DNA of 6,304 nucleotides, taken from positions 1 through 6,304 of the forward strand of contig JBEKYH010000313.1 of the NCBI GenBank assembly GCA_049511115.1, written 5' to 3'. The translations under genes were made by a program, and so were the position numbers. The notes under the pieces are model-generated. The model was given only the letters and a program-made list of their open reading frames with translations. It had not been told where the DNA came from and did not search any database. This document shows, piece by piece, positions 1-6,304 of the stretch. Every line of letters begins with the position of its first letter. Positions within the stretch are counted from its first letter, which is position 1. This DNA comes from JBEKYH01 sp049511115 (GTDB taxonomy: Bacteria; Planctomycetota; Phycisphaerae; Tepidisphaerales; Tepidisphaeraceae).

Positions 1-8
1 TGTCTTTG

Positions 9-46
9 TCTGCCTCTCAGTCCTCGGCCCTCAGTCCTTCTTTGTC
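9..46. repeat. Short heptamer-type repeat after oppB
   Basis: Three consecutive seven-base units read TCAGTCC (17-23), TCGGCCC (24-30) and TCAGTCC (31-37) on the plus strand; on the minus strand these are GGACTGA, GGGCCGA, GGACTGA. A degenerate unit, TCTGCCT, lies at 9-15. The 8-mer TCTTTGTC occurs on both sides, at 3-10 and 39-46. The array starts right after the oppB stop codon and may continue past the left edge. On the minus strand it also contains purine-rich stretches (AAGGA, GAGAGG) that could resemble Shine-Dalgarno sequences for a next gene. Confidence 0.5.
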
Positions 47-974
47 ATCCCTTCGAGGTCACATCAATGCGCGGATCAATCACCGCATATCCGATATCCA
101 CCAGCAAATTCAGCGTCAAAAGAAACGCGGAGTAAACCATGACCGTCCCCAGAATCAGCGTCTGGTCGCGATTGTTGACCGCATTCACAAAATGCCTCCC
201 CAGCCCCGGCAGATTAAACACCTGCTCCACGACAAACGACCCCGTGAGCGTCGCCGCGGCGGCCGGGCCGAGATAACTAAAGACCGGCAAAAAAGCGAGG
301 CGAAAACAATGCTTCCAGATCACCGTCGAGGGGCTCAATCCCTTGGCCCGCGCGGTGCGCACGAAATCGCTCTCCAGCACATCCAGCATCGCCGCGCGGC
401 TCAATCGCGCCACAAATGACAGCGGCATCAGGGACAGGGCGATCGCCGGCAAAACCAGTTGCCTCCATTCGCCCCAGCCGCCGCTGGGAAACCAATGGAG
501 TTGGTCAGAAAAAATTGTCAGCAGCAAACTCGCGGCGACAAAACTGGGCAGGCTGATCCCCATCAGCGCCACGAAGAGGCTCGCGTAATCAAACACTCCA
601 TCGCGCCGCACAGCCGCGAAGACGCCCAGGATCGACCCGCCGACGGTGGCGATGCCCATCGCGATCAGGCCCAGTGTCAGCGAGACGGGAAGGGCGCTCT
701 TGAGGATGTCATTCACCGACCATCCCTGGTACGCCATGCTCGGGCCGAAATCGCCGTCGAAAATCACCCGCGCTGGGTAATAGGCGAGGAATTCATACCA
801 ATGCCGGGCGTGGAATTGCGTCTCCAGATAATTGAGCACAATCGGCGACGTTTTTCGCTCGGCGCGATCAAACGGCGAGCCCGGCGCCACCCAGGCGAGA
901 AGAAAAGTGACCGTGTAAATCACTGCCAGGATCAGGGGAAATTGTGCCAGCCGCCAGGCGATGAAACGAATCAT
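45..974 (-). CDS. oppB: Oligopeptide ABC transporter permease, OppB type
   Basis: This inner-membrane protein forms half of the translocation channel of an oligopeptide importer, normally paired with OppC and driven by OppD/OppF ATPases. The product is 309 aa, close to the roughly 306 aa of enterobacterial OppB. It shows an N-terminal membrane segment (about 9-30) followed by the OppB-like APGSPF (30-35), then GDFGPS (74-79), HWFPSGGW (160-167) and several further hydrophobic segments. The cytoplasmic EAA-type loop that docks on the ATPase is at about 203-231 (DFVRTARAKGL, then LPV). FNLPGLGRHFVNA (253-265) and the C-terminal YAVIDPRI (296-303) are also family hallmarks. The ATG at 974 gives the standard N-terminus. 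It lies 16 bp after the oppA stop with no clear Shine-Dalgarno sequence, so translational coupling is plausible. APGSPF and SYLGP favour OppB over DppB. The open frame continues upstream to 1529, but that part only shadows oppA. Confidence 0.95.
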   Translation of the reverse strand: MIRFIAWRLAQFPLILAVIYTVTFLLAWVAPGSPFDRAERKTSPIVLNYLETQFHARHWYEFLAYYPARVIFDGDFGPSMAYQGWSVNDILKSALPVSLTLGLIAMGIATVGGSILGVFAAVRRDGVFDYASLFVALMGISLPSFVAASLLLTIFSDQLHWFPSGGWGEWRQLVLPAIALSLMPLSFVARLSRAAMLDVLESDFVRTARAKGLSPSTVIWKHCFRLAFLPVFSYLGPAAAATLTGSFVVEQVFNLPGLGRHFVNAVNNRDQTLILGTVMVYSAFLLTLNLLVDIGYAVIDPRIDVTSKG

Positions 975-990
975 GGGAACTTTTAGCTTT

Positions 991-2688
991 TCAGCGGTTG
1001 ACAGTGATGGCCTGAAACAAAACCATGTCGCGCGGGTCCAGTTCGATCCCCTTGACGCGGGAACTGAACATATAGGCGTCGACGTAATAGTACAGCGGGA
1101 TGACCGGCGCGTCCTGCAAGAGGATCGACTCCGCCTGTGACAGGAGATTGAGCCGCTTGTGGGGATCGGTCTCGGTTTCGGCTTCGGCGCAGAGGCGGTC
1201 ATAGTCGGCATTCGACCAGGCGGCGTTGTTGTCGTCGTTATCGGATTTGAATTTATCGGTGAACGTCGTGGGGTCGGGATAATCGCCGATCCAATCGGCC
1301 CGGGCGATGGCGAGATCATGATGATGCAGCCGGTCGGCGAAGACTTTGACTTCCATCTGTTCGAGATCGATGGGGATGTTGAGATTGGCCCGCCACTGGT
1401 TGCGGATGATGAGCGCCACATCGGCCCGCTGCACCATTTCCTTATTAAAACTGATCGAAAGGGCCGGAAAACCTTTGCCATTGGGATATCCAGCCTCGGC
1501 CAGCAGGCGTCGCGCCTCGGCTGGATCAAACGGCAATCCCGCCGGCGACGTGTATCCCTTGAACACGCCCGGCGGAATGTAATTCAATGCGACCGGCTGC
1601 CCAGCTTTGGTCGCGTTCTCGACGATGGGCCGTTTATCAATGGCCATCGCCAGCGCCCGGCGCACACGCGGATCGGCCAGCGGATTGGTGCTGCCGTCGG
1701 GGAGCTTGGGCAGGCAGTTGAGAACGTAAAACTCGGTGCCGAAACCTTTGAAAATGTGCAGATCGTTGTAGCCGCCGGCCTTGCGCATCTGGCCGATGAG
1801 ATCGTCATCCACCCAGCTCAGCCAATCGACTTGCCCGCTCATATAAGCGCGCACGCAGGCGAGCGAATCGTCGATGATCGGCTCATCGATGATCTTGCAA
1901 TGGACCGACGTTGGATTCCAATATTGCTCGTTGGCCACCATACGCAGCTTACGCTTAAAGACCCATTCGGTGAGGCGGTAGGGGCCGTTGCTGATCAGGT
2001 TCGGCGGGCGCGTGAATCCCTGGTCGTAATAGGCCACGCGCCCGGTTTTATCATCCACCTTGGCGTAGGGGCGCATGGACGGCTCGTGCAGCGGAAAGAA
2101 AGGCGGGAAGGCGCACAGGTCCAGAAAGAACGGCGTGGGATTACGCAGCGTTACCTGCAGCGTGTGATCGTCGAGGGCGGCGACTCCCACCTGCGTAAAA
2201 TCCGGCGGCGGGGGAATTGGTCCTGCTGCGGCGTCAGCCTGGGTGACCCAGTTGGCGTAGGCCTCCTCGTATTGCTTGGCTCCCTGAATATAAAAATAGA
2301 GTTCGGTGTAATCCGCCGGCTGTTCCAACATGCGGCGCCAGGAGAAGACAAAGTCGCCGGCGAGGACAGGATCACCATTGGACCAGCGCGCCTCGGGCCG
2401 CAAATGGAAGGTGTAGATTTTCTGTGTGGGGTCGATGTCCAACTGCTCGGCCACGCCGGGAACGGGGCGGAGGGTCTTGCCGTCCAGAGTGTAAAGACCT
2501 TCCCACAGGGCGTAGGCGATGCGCAAGTCCTGCAGCCACGACATCTGGCCGGGATCGAGTGTTTTATGATCCTGCCGGTTGATAAATGTAAAGTCGGCCG
2601 GCGTTGTATCTTCGCCCGACATGCTCCAGGCGACGGCCGCCCCCAGCAGGGCGGCGAGGACGAGGCAGATGAGAAACAAGCGGAGCAT
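991..2688 (-). CDS. oppA: Oligopeptide-binding protein, OppA type (SBP family 5)
   Basis: This extracytoplasmic receptor captures peptides and delivers them to the OppBC channel. From the ATG at 2688 it is 565 aa, slightly longer than E. coli OppA (543). A hydrophobic signal (about 2-20) ends in AVA, a reasonable signal peptidase I site. No lipobox cysteine is present; Cys8 lies inside the hydrophobic core. The family 5 signature region is at about 78-113 (PGVAEQL, TFHLR, WSNGDPV, GDFVFSW). The stretch ARADWIGDYPDPTTF matches the enterobacterial ARAGWCADYNEPTSF segment, and its Asp469 aligns with the OppA Asp known to bind the peptide amino terminus. The C-terminal PVIPLYYYVDAY is also typical. 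A Pro-rich insert (GPIPPPP, 156-162) is unusual. The frame extends to a GTG at 2745, but that codon lies in a stem-loop repeat and would put 19 polar residues before the signal peptide, so 2688 is preferred. Neither start has a well-spaced Shine-Dalgarno. oppB follows after 16 bp. Confidence 0.94.
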   Translation of the reverse strand: MLRLFLICLVLAALLGAAVAWSMSGEDTTPADFTFINRQDHKTLDPGQMSWLQDLRIAYALWEGLYTLDGKTLRPVPGVAEQLDIDPTQKIYTFHLRPEARWSNGDPVLAGDFVFSWRRMLEQPADYTELYFYIQGAKQYEEAYANWVTQADAAAGPIPPPPDFTQVGVAALDDHTLQVTLRNPTPFFLDLCAFPPFFPLHEPSMRPYAKVDDKTGRVAYYDQGFTRPPNLISNGPYRLTEWVFKRKLRMVANEQYWNPTSVHCKIIDEPIIDDSLACVRAYMSGQVDWLSWVDDDLIGQMRKAGGYNDLHIFKGFGTEFYVLNCLPKLPDGSTNPLADPRVRRALAMAIDKRPIVENATKAGQPVALNYIPPGVFKGYTSPAGLPFDPAEARRLLAEAGYPNGKGFPALSISFNKEMVQRADVALIIRNQWRANLNIPIDLEQMEVKVFADRLHHHDLAIARADWIGDYPDPTTFTDKFKSDNDDNNAAWSNADYDRLCAEAETETDPHKRLNLLSQAESILLQDAPVIPLYYYVDAYMFSSRVKGIELDPRDMVLFQAITVNR

Positions 2689-2740
2689 GTGGAAACGCGC
2701 GTTTTGCGAAAATCGTTGAGCGGAGCCTGATCCCTTTTTC

Positions 2741-2767
2741 CCCACCTCCGGTATTTCCGGGGGAGGG
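2741..2767. repeat. Imperfect stem-loop, probable dispersed intergenic repeat
   Basis: Arms 2741-2751 and 2757-2767 pair at 9 of 11 positions around a five-base loop (2752-2756). The core is CCGG facing CCGG. One remaining position is a G-T pair on the plus strand and the other is A-A. On the minus strand the flanking sequence contains CCCTAACCC on one side and GGGGAAAAAGGG on the other. No T-run follows the stem in either direction, so it does not look like an intrinsic terminator. A minus-strand frame across it reads IPSLTLPRKYRRWG, which resembles a peptide I associate with translated intergenic repeats in environmental bacteria. That resemblance is from memory and unverified. Confidence 0.55.
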
Positions 2768-2796
2768 TTAGGGATGGGATTCGCGCCGTAGCGCCC

Positions 2797-2825
2797 AATG
2801 TCAGCCCGCGGGGCAACGCTGTCAA
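2797..2825 (-). promoter_or_regulatory. Possible sigma70-like promoter for oppAB
   Basis: On the minus strand a perfect TTGACA (2825-2820) is followed, after 17 bp, by GACATT (2802-2797), which matches TATAAT at only three of six positions. It lies in the gap between the unknown exported gene and oppA, about 110 bp ahead of the preferred oppA ATG. The resulting leader would include the stem-loop at 2741-2767. The -10 element is weak and the spacer contains a small GCCC/GGGC hairpin, so this may be a chance match. Confidence 0.22.
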
Positions 2826-2872
2826 CTCATCGAATTGAATTGGTCATTCCAGTAGACAATGAGGCGGCCCGA

Positions 2873-4105
2873 TTACTTTTCCAGGGCCCGGAGCGCTGCG
2901 ACCGTATCAGCGGTCGCCCCGTCGATCGTCTGAAGTGAGGAACTTGGCGCCAGACCACCGAGTCGCCCGGCGGCCGTGTCGAGAGTCGCGTCGGGGCTGA
3001 CGCCGTTATTGGGATTGGAGAAATTCTGGAGCTCACGGCCGTCGGTTCGCAGGGCGTCGATCAAATCGTTCATCGGCCCCCGATTTGCAAAGGCGGGCAG
3101 GTGCGCCGCTTTGCCCGAGGCGTCGATCAGGCTGGCCGTCATCTCCAAAGCCTCAATCTGCTGTTTGGGGTTGAGCCCCCCGGCTCCATTGACCCCAAGC
3201 CAGATGTCGTGAGTGAAGAGAATGACCACACCTTTGGAATCAGCCTGCGGCGACTGCGGGATGTCATCGGCGTAAAGAGGCAGGCGCTGCTTTTCCATCT
3301 GCATGACCAGCGGAACCAACACGGACACATTCAAAACGCCCGCAGGGCGGTTCAGTCCCAGCACCGGCTGCTGCAAAGCGTCGTAAGCCTCGTCAACGAT
3401 GGCCCCGCCCAGAGGAGGCGCGGCATTATTCCCAACCGCGGCAAGCATCGCGTCCAGCAGGTCGCCGTCGGTCCGGTCGAGTTTGTGTTTATAAAGCACA
3501 GGCGTCAGAACCGCCCCAGCCGCCTTCATCCCTTCCAGAACCACGGCCGGCGAACCGTCCCGGAGCAGGGCGGTGGTCAGGGGAACCAGCTCGGTGTTTT
3601 GTGCGATCTGGCCGATCTTCGCGGCCGCAACGCCGGCTTCGATTTTCGTTCGGAAGCTGGTCGCAGGAGTAGTGACGAGAGGGACCATCTGGTTATTGAC
3701 GGCTTTGGCGTAGGCCTTGAGGTATTCCGCGGAACCCGGCGCTTTGCTTCCATCGGTCGTAGCGGCCACCAGCCAGTCGCGGTCGGCGTCCTGGATGGCG
3801 GGGTCGGCGGAATCGCCAAGATTTTTCACGACAGCCGCAACGGCGTCCTGGATTTGCTGGACTTGGTTCTGATCAAGACTAGGGGCTTGCTTGACGGCGT
3901 CAGGAATCGGCGGCGCTGCCGGAGGATCGGCGCGTAGCACAACTGACGGGCCGGCGAGGAGAGCCAACGCCATGAGCCAGGAGATTCTGTTCCGATGATC
4001 CGCCGCTGCGGAAAATAACGTCGTGACCCGCCAATGCGGCAAGTGGATACCCTCACTACGGAGGCCAAATCCTCCGCTCCGGTCGGCAGCTATTGTCCAC
4101 CCCAC
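2873..4105 (-). CDS. Exported protein of unknown function, Ala/Pro-rich
   Basis: I do not recognise this 410-aa product. A hydrophobic segment (SWLMALALLAGPSVVL, 42-57) preceded by RNR looks like a signal peptide, with possible cleavage after LRA (57-59). A Pro-rich linker follows (DPPAAPPIPD, 60-69). The rest is Ala/Leu/Asp-rich, apparently mostly helical, has no cysteine and no second obvious membrane segment, and shows no catalytic motif. Helical stretches such as TKIEAGVAAAKIGQIA and LVPLTTALLRDGSPAVVLEGMKAAGAVL loosely recall HEAT/ARM-type repeats, but no period was established. A more hydrophobic patch (GVVILFTHDIWLG) lies near 290-303. The start is uncertain. The GTG at 4105 has GGAGG nine bases upstream but implies a 41-residue leader before the signal; a TTG at 4042 has GAGGG seven bases upstream; the ATG at 3973 would remove the basic n-region. 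The gene lies 73 bp after the pump gene and ends with TAA. A periplasmic or surface location is inferred. Confidence 0.8.
   Translation of the reverse strand: MGWTIAADRSGGFGLRSEGIHLPHWRVTTLFSAAADHRNRISWLMALALLAGPSVVLRADPPAAPPIPDAVKQAPSLDQNQVQQIQDAVAAVVKNLGDSADPAIQDADRDWLVAATTDGSKAPGSAEYLKAYAKAVNNQMVPLVTTPATSFRTKIEAGVAAAKIGQIAQNTELVPLTTALLRDGSPAVVLEGMKAAGAVLTPVLYKHKLDRTDGDLLDAMLAAVGNNAAPPLGGAIVDEAYDALQQPVLGLNRPAGVLNVSVLVPLVMQMEKQRLPLYADDIPQSPQADSKGVVILFTHDIWLGVNGAGGLNPKQQIEALEMTASLIDASGKAAHLPAFANRGPMNDLIDALRTDGRELQNFSNPNNGVSPDATLDTAAGRLGGLAPSSSLQTIDGATADTVAALRALEK
4059..4076. repeat. Small perfect inverted repeat near the start of the unknown exported gene
   Basis: CGGAGG (4059-4064) and CCTCCG (4071-4076) form a perfect six-base-pair stem around a six-base loop. 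It lies between the candidate GTG (4105) and TTG (4042) starts. If translation begins downstream, the hairpin is in the 5' untranslated leader, where its GGAGG would be paired. No T-run follows on the minus strand, so a terminator is unlikely. A six-bp stem in GC-rich DNA can arise by chance. Confidence 0.35.
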
Positions 4106-4178
4106 CTTTACCAGCCTCCAGCCGTTTTTCTACGCCTTCGGCAAGAGGGGGGAACGGTAGCAGGCGCTTTGGCGACTG

Positions 4179-6304
4179 TCAAGGTTTGGTAACGGGTTTG
4201 GTAACGCTAACTGTCGTTTTCCCGGTATCTCCCGCACTTGCGCCCAAAGCCGCCGCCGGGGACTGTTCTCCGGCGGGGACGAGGATCGGCTTATCCCCTG
4301 TCAAGCCGCGGATGACGGTGTAGAAAACCGGCGTGAGGAATAATCCGAAGAAGGTCACACCGAGCATGCCGTAGAAGACGACCGTGCCCAGGGCCTGGCG
4401 CATTTCAAAACCGGCTCCCGAGGCCACCAGCAGGGGGATCACGCCGAAGATAAAGGCGAAGCTGGTCATCAGGATGGGCCGCAGGCGCAATCGCGCCGCT
4501 TCGATCGCCGCCGGGGCGGCGCGCATGGAGGGATTATGCTCTTGTTGCTGCTTGGCGAATTCCACGATCAGCACGGCGTTCTTGACGCTCATGCCGGCCA
4601 AGACGACGAAGCCGATCTGGGTGAAAATGTTATCATCGCGCCCGCTGAAATAGACGCCGGCGATGCCGCACAGCAGGCACATGGGCACGATGAGGATGAT
4701 CGCGGCTGACAGGGCGAAGCTTTCATATTCCGCGGAGTGAGTGAGGAAGACGAACAGGACGCACAGCGGAAAGATCAGCAGCGCCGTGTTGCCGGCAGTC
4801 TCTTCCTGATAGGCCAGTTCCGTCCATTCGTACACCATGCCCGGGGGAAGAATTTTATTGGCCAGATCCGCCATGATGTCGATGGCCTGTCCGCTGCTGA
4901 TCCCCGTAGCGCCGGCGCCGTTAATCTCCGCGGAGGAGTAGAGATTGTACCGGTTGATGCGCTCGGCGTCGGTGATGTCCTGGAGGTCCATGACCGTGCC
5001 AAGCGGGACCATCGCGCCAAAGGCGTTGCGCGTCTTTAATTGTGCGACATCCGCGGCGCGGGCGCGAAAGGGGGCGTCCGCCTGGGCGACTACCTGGTAT
5101 GTCCTGCCAAGATAGTTGAAATCGTTAATGTAAAAGCTGCCCAGGAAAACCTGCAAAGCCTGGAAGATATCGGTGACGGCGACGCTTTCCTTCTTGGCCT
5201 TGACGCGATCGACATTGGCGTACAACTGGGGGACATTGGCGCGGAAGGTCGTGAAGAGCGAGGTCAGGCGCGGGTCCTTGCGCGCTTCGGCGATCAGCGC
5301 GTCGGTGGCGGCTTCGAGCTGCTGCGGGGTGAACAAGCCGGACCGATCCTCCACCTGCATCTTGAATCCGCCCGCACTCCCGATGCCGCGCACCGGCGGC
5401 GGCGCGAGCACCAGGGCGTATCCCTCCTGCACCTGACTGAAGGCCCCCATCAAACGTCGCGTCAGCGCGTCGGCGGATTCCGCGGGCTTGCCGACGCGAT
5501 CATCGAACGGGTCCAGGGGCGTGAACATCGTGCCGGCATTGGTCTGGTTGGTTCCGGTCAGCAGATTGAAGCCGGTGATGGCAAACGTGTCGTGAACGCC
5601 CGGCGTCTTCTTTGCGATTTCCGCGAGTTTATCGACGTAAGCGTCGGTGCGGTCGATTGACGCCGCGTCGGGCAACTGCATCGCAGTGATCAGGTATCCC
5701 TGATCCTGCTGGGGAATGAATCCGACGGGAACCGTTTTGAAGCCCAGGTACGTCAGCGCGATCAAGCCGACATAAACGACAAGCACCACGGCTGACAATC
5801 GCACGATGTACCGCAAGACGCCCACATAGCCGTGATTGGATATTTCAAGCGTGCGGTTGAACAGCCGGAAGAACCAGCCAAACAGAAAGTTAATCGTTCG
5901 CGTCAGCGGGTCCTTTTTTGTCCCCACCGGCTTCAATATCAGTGCCGCCAGCGCCGGGCTAAGCGTGAGTGAGTTAAACGCCGACAACAGCGTGGAGAAC
6001 GAAATCGTCAGCGCGAACTGGCGGTAAAACTGACCAGTAATGCCGCTGATAAACGCCACCGGGACAAAGACCGCGGTAAGGCCGCAAGCAATGGCGATGA
6101 CCGCGGGCGTCACTTCGTCCATGGCTCTGTACGCCGCGTCGCGCGGAGATAGCCCGTGCTCGATCCAGCGATCGACGTTCTCAACGACGACGATGGCGTC
6201 GTCCACGACGATGCCGATGGCCAGCACCAGGCCGAAGAGGGAGAGGTTGTTGAGCGAGAATCCAAAGACAGCCATCACAGCGAAGGTCCCCACCAGGGAG
6301 ACGG
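4179..6304 (-). CDS. RND efflux pump inner-membrane subunit (HAE1/AcrB-type), N-terminus missing
   Basis: This is the proton-driven inner-membrane subunit of a tripartite multidrug or solvent efflux pump. The frame is open through the right edge, giving about 707 residues and lacking roughly the first third of a protein of about 1,050. In numbering that takes the in-frame valine at 6293 as residue 1, Asp31-Asp32 in GIVVDDAIVVVENV match the AcrB TM4 proton-relay pair and Lys571 in GMSVKNAVLIVEFAK matches the TM10 lysine. PVAFISGITGQFYRQF (78-93), VGFIPQQDQGYL, the periplasmic NDFNYLGRTYQVV and RPILMTSFAFIFGVIPL are further HAE1 hallmarks. The relay residues and C-terminal membrane domain are intact, with no internal stop. 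The last 39 residues or so form a low-complexity tail ending VTKPVTKP. The GTG at 6293 encodes a valine inside a transmembrane segment and is not a start. The adaptor and outer-membrane channel are not in the window; an adaptor gene upstream would be usual. The substrate cannot be inferred. Confidence 0.96.
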   Translation of the reverse strand, partial: VSLVGTFAVMAVFGFSLNNLSLFGLVLAIGIVVDDAIVVVENVDRWIEHGLSPRDAAYRAMDEVTPAVIAIACGLTAVFVPVAFISGITGQFYRQFALTISFSTLLSAFNSLTLSPALAALILKPVGTKKDPLTRTINFLFGWFFRLFNRTLEISNHGYVGVLRYIVRLSAVVLVVYVGLIALTYLGFKTVPVGFIPQQDQGYLITAMQLPDAASIDRTDAYVDKLAEIAKKTPGVHDTFAITGFNLLTGTNQTNAGTMFTPLDPFDDRVGKPAESADALTRRLMGAFSQVQEGYALVLAPPPVRGIGSAGGFKMQVEDRSGLFTPQQLEAATDALIAEARKDPRLTSLFTTFRANVPQLYANVDRVKAKKESVAVTDIFQALQVFLGSFYINDFNYLGRTYQVVAQADAPFRARAADVAQLKTRNAFGAMVPLGTVMDLQDITDAERINRYNLYSSAEINGAGATGISSGQAIDIMADLANKILPPGMVYEWTELAYQEETAGNTALLIFPLCVLFVFLTHSAEYESFALSAAIILIVPMCLLCGIAGVYFSGRDDNIFTQIGFVVLAGMSVKNAVLIVEFAKQQQEHNPSMRAAPAAIEAARLRLRPILMTSFAFIFGVIPLLVASGAGFEMRQALGTVVFYGMLGVTFFGLFLTPVFYTVIRGLTGDKPILVPAGEQSPAAALGASAGDTGKTTVSVTKPVTKP
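4184..4207. repeat. Tandem 12-bp duplication in the 3' end of the RND gene
   Basis: Two adjacent 12-base units (4184-4195 and 4196-4207) differ only at their last base. They encode VTKP twice as the final residues before the TGA. The copy is in frame and sits in a low-complexity cytoplasmic tail, which fits replication slippage without functional cost. Confidence 0.75.

Noticed and set aside
975..1529. A 185-codon upstream extension of the oppB frame
   Set aside because: It lies entirely within oppA in another frame and reads as Ser/Pro/Arg-rich nonsense. The ATG at 974 gives the canonical OppB N-terminus.
1159..2730. A 523-codon open frame on the plus strand opposite oppA
   Set aside because: It is the antisense shadow of a gene with clear family motifs. 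Its translation is rich in Gly/Val/Ile runs and low-complexity stretches, with no recognisable domain.
2804..2814. GCCC-GCG-GGGC hairpin as a terminator after the unknown exported gene
   Set aside because: The stem is only four pairs and no T-run follows on the minus strand.
2151..2825. A 224-codon minus-strand frame overlapping the oppA 5' region
   Set aside because: Past the intergenic repeat it is oppA read in the wrong frame (Ser/Pro/Arg/Cys-rich). Only the repeat-derived IPSLTLPR portion is of interest, and it is reported as a repeat.
3101..3937. A 278-codon plus-strand open frame opposite the unknown exported gene
   Set aside because: The translation is Arg/His/Gln-rich with no motif. 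The minus-strand frame has a signal peptide, a Shine-Dalgarno and ordinary protein composition, so the plus frame is a shadow.
4106..4178. Terminator or promoter between the RND gene and the exported gene
   Set aside because: I see no stem followed by T-run and no -35/-10 pair; only the GGAGG ahead of the GTG at 4105 stands out.
5040..5660. A 206-codon plus-strand frame opposite the RND gene
   Set aside because: Antisense to a strongly conserved periplasmic region of the pump; no independent start signal or domain.
6291..6293. GTG at 6293 as the start of the RND gene
   Set aside because: It encodes a valine inside a transmembrane segment aligned to the middle of AcrB, and the frame stays open to the window edge.

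Overview
The window carries four protein-coding genes, all on the minus strand, so transcription runs from the right edge to the left. In that order they are: an RND multidrug-efflux inner-membrane pump cut by the right edge (4179-6304), an unrecognised exported protein (2873-4105), an OppA-type peptide-binding protein (991-2688) and an OppB-type permease (45-974). No RNA gene, CRISPR array, insertion sequence or plus-strand gene can be supported. No gap between genes exceeds 300 bases.

Organism: the DNA is GC-rich by eye and encodes Gram-negative envelope functions (HAE1-type RND pump, Opp importer, cleavable-looking signal peptides). The short heptamer repeat after oppB, the hairpin repeat ahead of oppA and the unfamiliar Ala/Pro-rich exported protein would fit Planctomycetota or a related lineage. 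This is an impression only; no gene here fixes the phylum.

Layout: the pump ends at 4179 with a tail containing a 12-bp in-frame duplication. A 73-bp gap leads to the unknown exported gene, whose start is uncertain: a GTG and a TTG each have a Shine-Dalgarno-like sequence and there is a small hairpin between them. A gap of about 185 bp then holds a possible promoter and a stem-loop repeat that overlaps an apparent GTG start of oppA, which makes the internal ATG at 2688 the better choice. oppA and oppB are 16 bp apart and form an obvious operon. The rest of the importer (OppC and the OppD/OppF ATPases) would be expected past the left edge.

Function: OppA would capture peptides outside the inner membrane and OppB would form half of the channel that imports them. 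The RND pump is a separate, proton-driven export system. Nothing in the sequence links the pump or the unknown protein to peptide import beyond shared strand. Overall this looks like an ordinary chromosomal region; the most interesting items are the unknown exported protein and the two intergenic repeats.
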